64,000 nt of DNA from Tribonema minus (taxonomy: Eukaryota > Sar > Xanthophyceae > Tribonematales > Tribonemataceae), in assembly GCA_017506865.1 (NCBI GenBank), contig JAFCMP010000547.1, positions 62,001 through 126,000 on the forward strand. The letters are read 5' to 3'. Below are positions 32,279-42,029 of the stretch, piece by piece. Under the pieces are notes generated by a model, which saw nothing but the letters and a program-made list of their open reading frames with translations, did not search any database and was not told where the DNA came from. Positions within the stretch are counted from its first letter, which is position 1, and each line of letters starts with the position of its first letter. The translations under genes were made by a program, and so were the position numbers.

Positions 32279-35200
32279 CTAGCACTTGCTCACTTTGCGG
32301 CCGTTGAGGGGCTGCGTGGGGCGGTTGTTGGTGCCGACGAGGGTGGTGATGGGGGCGAGCGCTGACGCCTGTTTTTGGGGATCAAAAGCAGCACAAGAGA
32401 AACCGCGTGCTCGGTTGAGAACTGCTGCAGCGTCGTGCGCTCAGAAGTGCGCAGTGCACTTCAGTTTTTGAGCAGTGCTACATGAAAGAGCAGCAGAGCA
32501 AGACAGCATGCTCGGTTGAGAACTGCTGCATCGGCGTGCACTTGCACACGAGCGACAGCTCAGAAGTGCACAGTGCACTTCAGTGTTTAGCAGTGCTAAA
32601 TGAAAAGCAGCAGGAGAAGATAGCGTGCTCGGTTGAGAACTGCTGCACCAATGTGCACTTGCACATGAGAGCGACAGCACAGGAGTGCGCAGTGCACTTC
32701 AGTTTGAGCAGTGCTTAATGAAAAGCAGCAGGAGAAGATGGCGTGCTCGGTTGAGAACTGCTGCATCGACGTGCACTTGCACACGAACGACAGCACAGAA
32801 GCGCAGTGCAGTTCAAGTTGAGCAGTGCTACATGAAAGAGCAGCAGAGCAAGACAGCATGCTCGGTTGAGAACTGCTGCATCGGCGTGCACTTGCACACG
32901 AGCGACAGCTCAGAAGTGCACAGTGCACTTCAGTGTTTAGCAGTGCTAAATGAAAAGCAGCAGGAGAAGATAGCGTGCTCGGTTGAGAACTGCTGCACCA
33001 ATGTGCACTTGCACATGAGAGCGACAGCACAGGAGTGCGCAGTGCACTTCAGTTTGAGCAGTGCTTAATGAAAAGCAGCAGGAGAAGATAGCGTACTCGG
33101 TTGAGAACTGCTGCATCGACGTGCACTTGCACACGAACGACAGCACAGAAGTGCGCAGTGCAGTTCAAGTTGAGCACTGCTAAATGAAGAGCAGCAGAGG
33201 AGGACAGCGTGCTTGGTTGAGAACTGCTGCGATGACGTGCACTTGCAAATGAGCGACAGCACAGGAGCGTCCACTAGTAACTATAGTGCGCCGTGCGCTT
33301 CAGTTGAGTACTGCCGCATTGGTATGTGTGCTGCCACGACTGCAACAGGCAGGGGAGGTCTAAATGAGCGCGCTTTGTGCACGCAGCCACGCAGCCTGTG
33401 GTCACAAGCGCCCTTTGTGCCTGTTGATGATGATCGCACCATGACCCATGACGCACATGAATATGACGTGTTTGAATACGGGGAGTAGTGTTTCTGTTAC
33501 CTGCATGAACTGGAAGAGAGTCTTGTTGATGACCTGGATGGACACAGGCTTGGCCATGACGATCCAGCTGCAGGCGCCACAGGGGGGTGGAATGGTAGCT
33601 CAAGTCAGTGACACGTGTAAGGGCTTCCATATGACGCTCGTCACACAGCTCGCGCACATGCTGCCATGAGTATAGCGTAGTACAAGTAGAACAGGCTCAG
33701 AGCAGCAAGGGGGGGGGGGCAAAAGAGGTGGCGCGAGCATCAGTGCTCGCATTGTGATGTGAACGAGGTATGATACTTGACGTGAAGTATATGAGACTCA
33801 CAGGCAACTTTGTGGAACTCATTCAAGCAAAGTGACAAATTTGATCTTCTTGGATTAAATGATACGGATGCTGTGCAACAATGTACAAGCATTGTGTGCA
33901 GTCAGGGGCAGCTGACTGTTTGAATCCGCCCTTTGTGGCAGCATGCATGTCACTTGTTGAACTTTATGAGGCGCTCACGTGACGATCTCGGAGCAGCCAG
34001 GCGTGGTGAGGGAGCCCTCATACGTGTAGTAGCTCATGTCCTTGGGAAGCAGGAGGTAGGGGTTGGCCAGCTGGCTTTCAAACCCCTTGGGGAAGGTGCT
34101 GTCCCAGTAGATGCCGCCAACGGACCGACCCAGCAGTGCAAAGTACTTCTCCACCTGCGGCGGCCATGCAGCATCATTCATGGAGGTGAGCTGCTCTGAA
34201 GATTCAAGCAGCATGTGTGGCGTTCGTGGTCATGCCGTGATGCTTAAATCAACAGCCGCCTGTGTGGCGCTACTGTGAGTGGAGGTTCAAGCAGCAAGCG
34301 TTCGGTGAAGGACTTGAAGTTGAAGTTGCTCGTGCAGGCTCTGACAGTCACATGAGGATCACGCTGCAGGCAGCATGGCCAGAGCGGCAACAAGAGACTG
34401 AGAGCGCGTGCAGATTTGCAAAGCATTGCTCAACCTCCTGCAACTGCACGTGGCTCAACATTGCCCCGTCAACACCGACCCTAGGCTACAGCAGCAGCAG
34501 AACTGTGCACGACAATGAGCGTGCCATGCCTTGTAACATGATGCTCCCAATGCTGCGGCTGCCGACTTGCAACACTCTCACAAAACGTACTTGACGTACT
34601 TGAGAGTACATCAATCAATCGTTTCCGAGACCTCTGCCACTGCCTACCGATGCTCGCGGTGGCTTGATGACCTGCTTCCAACTTGAACCTCACCTGCAGC
34701 CCAATCCTCACCCTCAACCCAAAGCCTCACCATAAGCCCTGACCTAAACCTTATTCCAACTGTAAGCCTCGTCGTAAGCGGGGCAGCGAGCACTGCGCCC
34801 TCGATCATCGCCTCACTTTGCCACAGTCATAACCCTCACTCGAACCCTAATTGTGTGCAGGCGTATGCACAGGGCTCACGTCAACGGGGGCAGCGAGCAG
34901 CGCGCCCTCGACCATCATCGCTCATTCACCACACTCCGAACGTCACAACCCCAACTTCAACCGTGCACAGCATCACCGCACTTCAACCGCAACCTCAACT
35001 GTGCACAGTGCTCACCTCGGCGGGGGCAGCGATCAGCGCGCCCTTGAGCATCACGGCGATGACAATGATCTTGCCCGTTTCCTCGTCGATGTGCACCAGG
35101 TGCGTCTCCACGTCTGCGTTCTCGCCGTTGATGGTGTGCTCACTGACGGAGTGGAAGTGGATCTGCGAGTGCGCGCGCCAGCAGTACACGTGGCTTCAGC

Positions 35201-38200
35201 ACAGTACAGCGGTGAACTCTATGTGGACTGGGCGACCGCGCCAGTCATGACCGATCACTGCGGAGTTAAAAAACGGCACACATGCCTGTGGGACATGCCT
35301 GGATGTCTAAAGTTTGCTATTTTTCTCGCTTTACGGCTACTTGCTGCGTTATCCTCCGTTGGCATCCTCGCCGACAGAGATCATGAATGGCTACTTCCCA
35401 CGTACTCAGATCGCTGAGCACTGACTCTCTCTGGGTCCCAAAAAGGGCCTTTCTGTCCACTACTTGTTTAGAAATGCCGACCTTGGTGTTGGGCGAAGCG
35501 CTCTGGGGTCCTGTCAGAGGTGCAAGTCATGACATTTCTAGTTGGTGGTTTAGGAAACAAAGAAACACAAGAAGTTGTGCAAGCTGGAGGACTTGCCAGG
35601 GAGCACGGCACACTGCAAACGTGAGCGCACCGATGCTCACGAGCAGAGTTGAGAGTAGGGTAAGGTGTAGAGCGGGGGCGCTTGTCGTCAATTGATAAAA
35701 TGATCGTGTCATGTGAACATGTTGGCACTGGGCCGCGCTTGCTCCTGGGCGTGTGAGGAATGGCAGTGCACCGGCTAGCATGAACTGGGGGCTGAGCATC
35801 ACCCACTTAAATTCTTTGAGAGAGTGGCACAGCTGCGCTGTCTCATTACCCACGGCACAGAGGAGCTACTGTGAAGGGCAATTAAAACACGCGTGGAGCT
35901 CACAATGAGCAGCGCTACCTGACCATGCAGCGTACGAGCCGCAAGTGCCAGCGAAGCGGCTTCTGGTTGAGCGCAACATTGACCCAATAAACTTGAAGTT
36001 ATACACTTGAAGTTGTATACTTGATTAGTCTTAAGGGAGGTTCTGGCTTACCTGCTTGAGGTGGTAGTTGTGCCCCATGTACTGCATGCGCACAGAAGGC
36101 AACACACCAGCAGGCAAAAGGGTCAGCGTCGGTGCATGTGTGATGGGCGACGCGTCGGACACACGTAGTAGGTGCGTCGGCACATACATACTTCAAGATG
36201 AAGTACATCCTTCAGTATGCACCTGGTGATTGAGAGGCGCACAAATGCAGCACATGTCTCGCGCTTGCCTTGCCACAAAAAAATGGACACTGATACCAGC
36301 CTCAGCGTTCCGCAGAAGCTGCTGGCTGTTCATTGGCGTGAATGCAGCGGCGCGTGACGTCGCAGGCAGCAGCCTGGCTACTGGGTTAGGGTTAGCGTTA
36401 GGGTTAGGGCTGCTCTCACTCACCGAAATAGTGGGGAAATCAGCCTTCTGGGAGCACAGGTCGGACTCGATGTAGGCCATCTCAAAGGCATGGCCGCTTG
36501 ATATGGCAGTCAGGTCACTGAACAGGCACGCGCCGGGCTTGACAATGCTTATCGTGTTGGCGCACACAGGGCTGGCGAGGACCACCTGTGCAGCAGCGCA
36601 TAGAAGGGGAAGGGGAAGGAGGGAGCAGGGGAGGGGTAAATGCGTGTGTGTGTTGTTGGTGCGCAAGAAAGGGGAAGGGGAAGGAGGGGGGCAGACTGGT
36701 CAATGGGTGTGTTGCTGGTGCGCAAAAAAGGGGAAGGGGGAGGAGGGGGTAGACTGGTCATCAATGTGCATGTTGCTGGTGTGTGGAGTTGGTGCAAACC
36801 TGGCACCACAGCCTGCGCCGCACCACAGCCGGCGCCGTGTCAAGATTGGTGTGGAGGGGGTAGAGGGAAAGTGGGATGCCACACCAAATATCAAACCGTA
36901 TTAGCGGTTCATGAGATGCGACTTTGGAGCACAGCCACGTGTTCTATTGTGGCCAGCCTTGAACTCGACATATTCAGACACGACGGTTGTGTACACGCTG
37001 TGATGGCACAGGGCTTTCGTTTCTATCCCGTATACATGTGCTGCGACGCCCCAGATTTGAGGCCCGCAAGGCGTTGGTCACGGCACTCAAAGCCTGCACG
37101 CGTCTGTTGCACACCTACAGGATATCATTGAAGGAGTAGGCTACGTGCATGTATGCTGTACGTCAGCTCTGAATTATGTGTGCACGCATTCATTGCAAAT
37201 TGCTTCAAAAGCGTGACTATATTCACCTCAGGCTTCTGACAGCAGCCGACGAGAGATTTGTGGGTGACCATGCGTCTTCAACTTCCCACGAGCTCAAAAC
37301 CCTCAGTGTCAACAGGCATTATCATGGACACCCGGGATTGACTGCTGCGCAGTCACACAACCCCAGCCCTGAACCCTAGCCCTGGCCCTGACCTGACCTA
37401 ACCCCAAATCCTTCTTACATCCTGACCATAACTGGCAACGCTCAGCTGCCTCCTGTTTTCGCTCTCACTTCATGACGAGGATCGTCAGTGCAAGCAATAA
37501 GAGTCCCCAAAGTCGAGTGCTGCGCACCTACTGCTCTTGCTGATAGTAGCGCTCGTATGACATGTGCTTTGATTCGCAGGTGTTCTTGCTGGACTTCGGT
37601 GACATGGACCAAGTATATGTCATTCAATTGGGTTAATATAAAGGCAGGTTTGCAAGAATTTCTTGCTGGAATTCAGTGACATGGACCAAATATATGCCAT
37701 TCAATTGGATCGATGTAATACTATGTAGGTATGCGCACCTCGGCCGTGATGATGTTGATGGGGCTCTGGCGCGAGTCCGCCATATTGACTTGAGTGACAT
37801 GGACCAAGTATATGTCATTCGATTGGATTGATGTACGTACTACTAGGCATACGCACCTCGGCTGTGTTGATGTTGGTGGGGCTAGCCTAGCGCGAGTCCG
37901 CCGTGCTCTCGCTGGACTTCAGTGACGAGGACCAAGTAATATACAGTATGTGTCTTTCAATTGGATTGATGCATGTTACAGTATGTAGGCATACGCACCT
38001 CGGCTGTGATAATGTTGATGGGGCTCCGCCTAGACGAATATGCTACTGTAGCCCCTGGGCTCTAATGTATAGTACAAGTCTTTCAATTGGATGTATGCAT
38101 GTTACAGTATGTGGGCATACGCACCTCGGCCGTGATGATGTTGATGGGGCTCTGGCGCGACTCCGCCGTGTTCTTGCACTTGACGCCGGCGAGGTTGCCC

Positions 38201-40958
38201 CACTGGTCGGGGGGGTACTTGTTGTTGCCCGACTGCCAGTGGCATGGATCAGACACAGCACGCACACGCACATCAGGCACTGGCACCGCGGCGCTGAAGT
38301 ACCTTTGGAGACACCTCTGGCAACACGTAGCGGATGCAGAGCTACTTGAAAAATCCACAGCACTTCAAGTTGAGGTCGAGTCCTGGCTCTGACTCGGTGG
38401 CACTCCTTAAGTATTGATATATGTATTTACCAATTGGACAGTGTTGCGGCATTGAATATGTGCACCGTAGTCGAGAGGGTGGCATGCCATCAGAGAGTTC
38501 CAGGTACCACGGCTTCCTATATGATGTCTCACATAGGTGCTTGTATGCAACTTCATATTTGCAGCTCTTCAGACTCTTCTGGCTCCGACTGGCTGAAGGC
38601 AAGCCTGAAGTACTGACAGAGACACCTCTGGCAACACACAGCGGATGCCGAGCTCTCGGTAAATGACTTTAAAAAGAAATCCTTCAGGAATGGCGCATCG
38701 CGCGCTCGACAAACCGCAGGTCCTGGTTGAACAGTGTATATGGGCGAGGTGCATGCTTGAAGTTAAGGTGTTGTCACCCTGAACATGCAATTTGACAAAA
38801 CATGCCATTTGACGAACATCAATTTGCAGCACTTCAAACACCGTTAGGTTTGTGTGTGCGCAGGGGTGTCGTAGCAGGGAAAGATCGGGTTCGCACGCGT
38901 GCCTCATGCGCGTCTGTGAGTGATGAGCAAAAAAGGCATATGTTGATGTTTTTGTACTTCAACGTGAAGAAGGACGGCAGCCGCTTCAAGCTTGAATTTC
39001 TTCAAGCTTACAGTTCTCACCGGGTTCAACACGTAGCACAGCGTGTTGTAGGTCCAGGGGCTATCCACCACTGAAGTGCACCTGTCATATCAAAATTTGC
39101 AACGCAGCAGCACAATTTAATGACTGTGGGTGTCAGACGCTTATTGCTAGCAGCAGACTAGCCCCTATGCCGTCGAGGTATGCAGGGTGGGCTGCAGAAA
39201 TGATACTTCAAGTAGTTGAACTTCAAGAAGAAGTTGAAAAGGTCACGCGGGTGGAGCAATGCGCAAGCGCCAGCACACAAGCTTACGTGTGTTGTTGGCT
39301 GCCGTGTCACTACACTACCACATGCACATATGTATGTACAGGCATACAGGCAAGTACACGTGCGCGCGCACAATACAAACGCACGCGCGCGCCACGCCTA
39401 CTCAAAATACACACATTTACACTCCAGATACATGCAACGTATACATACATGCACACATACATTACATACAGATGTACCCTCACTCAAGTACACAAGTATG
39501 TGTTGCAACGTAGAGAGCTGTTGCTCACTGCGCTGTTGCACCACACCCGCAGAGCTGGACATCAAGGTGACAAATGCAAGAGGAGACCGACGCCAGTCAT
39601 GTGCTGCTAGAAGTGAATATATTGTAGTCTGGCTATCGGCAAGTTTAACTGCCGTAACCGTCAAGCGCGCAAGCGGCAATGAGCATGTAAAAGCCATATG
39701 TTCCAACAGTATGCACCATATACACATGCATGGATGCACATGGCGTATGCGTGTGTGTTGCACCAGCATAGCTATGGAATGTCATATGGCAGGGTAGGGC
39801 AGTGCTCAGGTGTGGTGACATTAGGGTTAGGGTTAGGGTTAGGTACCTGTCAGCAGCGTTCAACACCAGCAGCGAGCGCTGGTGCTGCTCGGCCAGTGTC
39901 GCCTCCCCTTGTGCGTTGACATCAGCGGAACCACGCAGCTTCTACAGCAGCCAGCAACAGCACGGCAGCAAACGAACAAAGCTCGGTCAGTGCACCTGCT
40001 GGCGCAAAAGTTTCAATCAGTGCAACGGGTGGTGCAACACGTGGTTTTGTGCATCTCAGAAGCACCTTGAGGCATGATATGGGTAATCTGCCTGCCTTGC
40101 GCAGTGCCTTCCGATCAGCCTGCCTTGCAGGCACTGCAACCAATGTGCACACTCAAGGGGTACGACGCCGCGTGGCCGCTCAGCCAGCGGCGCATGCTTG
40201 GGCCTCCAAATGTACAAGTTCGACACTTCATGTTGATCATCTGGTCGTTTTGCGCTTTTGCCAATTACAGCTGCCAGGTCCGAAATTCTTTATGCCAGCA
40301 TGGACACTACGGAGCTGGTACAGCTACAACGGTTATCATTCGAACCCATTCGGGCCTTCACAAAATCATGAGGACAAGTCATCGGGCATACTGCCATGTG
40401 TGACGAAGCCAGCAGTGAAGGCGTTGGGGTTTGCAGGGCGAAGACAAAGTTACTGCGTTTAGTCTGGGGCTCCTTTGGAGCCTTAAGTGTTGCAAGACGA
40501 CCCTCTGTGTGAAAAAAATTGCTGAAAAGGCTGCCACCTGTTAAAGCGGCAAGCCTGTCACCTGCTGATATACAGCTGTTGATACCTAGACATTCCGCAT
40601 TCCTGTAGCACGAAATCCACACGAAAAGGGACCAGTGCACTTCATGCAGGATGACACCTCAACTAGCACTGCTCTGTCTCTTTTGCTGCATGCACCTACG
40701 TAAGCCGTCACTGCACTGCCAACTGGATCTTCGCGTCGCCAGCTCAGTCATTGTACGGTCTGCACCCCATTACACGGCGACTGGATAATACTTGCAGCAA
40801 GAAAGAATTTGCTGCCGCAGCCTGCAGGTCTGCTCAACTTCGCAGTACATGATCATGGAGGCACTCACCGCACTGTCGTGGGCCACAGCCGCTTGCGAAC
40901 TGAGCAGCAGGATAGCCAGAGCGGAGACCACACGCAGGGACCTGGATCCGAGAGGCAT
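32279..40958 (-). CDS. Secreted alpha-carbonic anhydrase, 8 exons
   Basis: It catalyses CO2 + H2O to bicarbonate and, in algae, typically serves carbon supply outside the cell or in an endomembrane space. Exons on minus: 40869-40958, 38125-38232, 36424-36585, 36052-36081, 35016-35162, 33979-34154, 33501-33567 and 32279-32368 (TAG). Lengths sum to 870, giving 289 residues, and every junction closes in phase. Exon 1 is a classic signal peptide (basic start, VVSALAILLLSSQAAVA, then HDSA). Family marks appear in order: QSPINI, SGHAFEMAY, IHFHSVSEHT (two zinc histidines), ETHLVH (third zinc histidine), YYTYEGSLTTPGCSE (substrate-pocket threonines), VSIQ..., NNRPTQPLNGR. Exon 4 is only 30 bases. 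The splice from exon 1 to exon 2 closes in phase but is the least certain. Exon 2, 3, 5 and 8 borders are surrounded by tandem repeats described separately. Confidence 0.93.
32411..33230. repeat. Tandem array of about 117-bp units with 350-bp higher-order period, in the last intron of carbonic anhydrase
   Basis: The phrase TCGGTTGAGAACTGCTGC recurs at 32411, 32512, 32629, 32747, 32862, 32979, 33097 and (TTGG variant) 33213. Steps are 101, 117, 118, 115, 117, 118 and 116 bases. Units are of three types, and the three-unit block 32512-32861 is repeated almost identically as 32862-33211. The recent amplification step was therefore a 350-bp triplet. Frames through it are open on both strands only because the repeat has few stops; I call it non-coding. 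Confidence 0.95.
34680..34856 (-). repeat. Degenerate telomere-type (CCCTAA)n tract
   Basis: Repeated CCCTMAAC/CCTAAACC-like units (for example CCTGACCTAAACC, CGAACCCTAATTG) lie in the intron between carbonic anhydrase exons 6 and 5, next to the copied exon-5 edges. Confidence 0.65.
34777..35045 (-). repeat. Three copies of the 3' edge of carbonic anhydrase exon 5
   Basis: The functional edge is near 35011-35050 (CTCACCTCGGCGGGGGCAGC, GATCAGCGCGCCC). Diverged copies lie near 34868-34925 and 34777-34815 (GGCAGCGAGCA.YGCGCCCTCGA). The nearer copy keeps a donor-like CTCAC; the farther keeps only the exon-derived part. Confidence 0.75.
36384..36412 (+). repeat. Interstitial (TTAGGG)n, 8 bases inside a carbonic anhydrase intron
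   Basis: GGGTTAGGGTTAGCGTTAGGGTTAGGG stands just downstream (on minus) of the exon-3 donor at 36423. Confidence 0.88.
36600..36790. repeat. G-rich tandem repeat, about 65-bp unit, three copies
   Basis: Units of AAGGGGAAGGRGG..AGACTGGTCA.. GTGTTGCTGGTG lie directly upstream (on minus) of the exon-3 acceptor of carbonic anhydrase. On minus they supply a strong pyrimidine tract. Confidence 0.8.
37362..37412 (-). repeat. Degenerate telomere-type tract
   Basis: CCCAGCCCTGAACCCTAG and CCCTGACCTGACCTAACCCC resemble decayed (CCCTAA)n, in the intron between carbonic anhydrase exons 3 and 2. Confidence 0.6.
37560..38170 (-). repeat. Tandem array of about 120-bp units, each carrying the 3' edge and donor of carbonic anhydrase exon 2
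   Basis: The functional exon edge plus donor (plus-strand CGCACCTCGGCCGTGATGAT, then TTGATGGGGCTCTGGCGCGA) at 38121-38168 recurs at 37736-37783 (almost perfect), 37854-37903 and 37997-38032. Between copies, a second phrase (GACATGGACCAAGTATATGT then CATTCAATTGGAT) recurs near 37601, 37679, 37796, 37925 and 38070. All exon copies retain GAG|GTGCGTA- or GAG|GTGCG-type donors. Confidence 0.92.
38297..38660. repeat. Dispersed 40-bp duplicate upstream of carbonic anhydrase exon 2
   Basis: GAGACACCTCTGGCAACAC followed by GTAGCGGATGCAGAGCT at about 38307-38343 recurs at about 38618-38655 with few changes. Confidence 0.75.
39819..39842 (+). repeat. Interstitial telomere-type repeat, four TTAGGG units
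   Basis: A perfect ATTAGGGTTAGGGTTAGGG run continues into TTAGGTACC, in the first intron of carbonic anhydrase. Confidence 0.92.
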
Positions 40959-42029
40959 CTTGAGGACTTGTTGCAGAAGTAGGCTCGGGCTCGGCTACGG
41001 TGGAGTGAGTGAGGAGACTTTGAAAGCAGACATGAGAAGCAATCGATCCCGCAGCGCACACCTGGAAGCGACAGCAGTTTTTCATGGTGGATGAACGCTT
41101 TGCCGCGGTGGGACCGTGATGTCGCATGACGCCAAGGCAAGCACACACACCGAGCTCTCCAAGCACCGAAAGGCCGGTTTGACGCCTCGCTTGGGGATGC
41201 ATCAAGGAATGTATACGCAGAGAACACTGGGGTCGTGCTCATCGAGGATGAAACAAATGCTCCACATCGCAAGCGCCAGCCCCGATCCATCGCGGATCCG
41301 CAAAAAGTCGTTACAAGTGGAAACCGCCCAAACCTCCTCCAAAAAGTTTTATTTTCCACCTCACCCCACGTCAAAGGTTTGAATTTCCCACTTTAGTGCC
41401 AGTTTGACGCAAGCAGCCAGAGTAAAGTCTCGTGCATCCAGGAATAAGTATGGTCATCTTGAGTTGTGGTGACAGTGAGATGTGCGTCAACGGCTCAAAC
41501 ACTACAAATTGTTAGGTTAGTGCAGGGTCAGGGCAGTGCAGACTAGCTGCGTACTACATCATTAATAGTATCAGAAGTAAACCTAGGCATGCATTTATAA
41601 AACACGTGGCCTCCCTTGGGGCCTTCATCAATAAATTCCAGTCCACAAGTCTTGGCCATTTGCAACGCAGAGCACATGTGTACAAGTGACGTCCAGGTCA
41701 CATCAGTGCGCCACGACGATGCCGACGGACAAGTGCAATACGCCAACATGTATGTACAAGCAGAAACTGTACATAAAGTTCACACACCAATGTCAAGAGC
41801 AGGCTTTGATAAGCCATGTGCCAATATGCAATACGCAGGCGATCTGCACAGCAGCCTTGCATGGAACGCCGTGCCAAACAGCTGATAGGCAACGACACAT
41901 GCGCATGTAGAAGGCACCAGGTTTTCTGAAACCAGTTGCTGGCAATCCGCAAGCAGCAATTTTGCTATGCACGCAACGCCCTGACACAACATCAATCGCA
42001 GTGTATGCGCCTGCGTGCAGCAGTTGTAT
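40959..42029. other. Spacer upstream of carbonic anhydrase and downstream of the RABL6 gene
   Basis: It should contain the carbonic anhydrase promoter and the RABL6-like 3' UTR. A short minus-strand frame ending at 41543 (CGLEFIDEGPKGGHVFYKC, TINDVVRS) has a protein-like look but no partner exons. It may be a relic. Confidence 0.4.
41543..41700 (-). pseudogene. Possible relic exon, unknown origin
   Basis: From about 41700 the minus frame reads TWTSLVHMCSALQMAKTCGL, then EFIDEGPKGGHVFYKCMPRF, and ends at a TAG at 41543. The composition is unlike the flanking repeats and looks like true protein sequence. No start, acceptor or upstream exon was found in the small gap to the RABL6-like gene, so a fragment of a lost gene or mobile element is more likely than a functional gene. 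Confidence 0.22.

Noticed and set aside
32441-33068. Identical repeated peptides on both strands that look like a duplicated small gene family
   Set aside because: They are translations of the 117-bp tandem array inside the carbonic anhydrase intron; there are no start context or splice sites, and both strands are equally open.
36503-36904. Arginine/glycine- and proline-rich frames near 36.6-36.8 kb
   Set aside because: They are products of the G-rich 65-bp tandem repeat next to the exon-3 acceptor.
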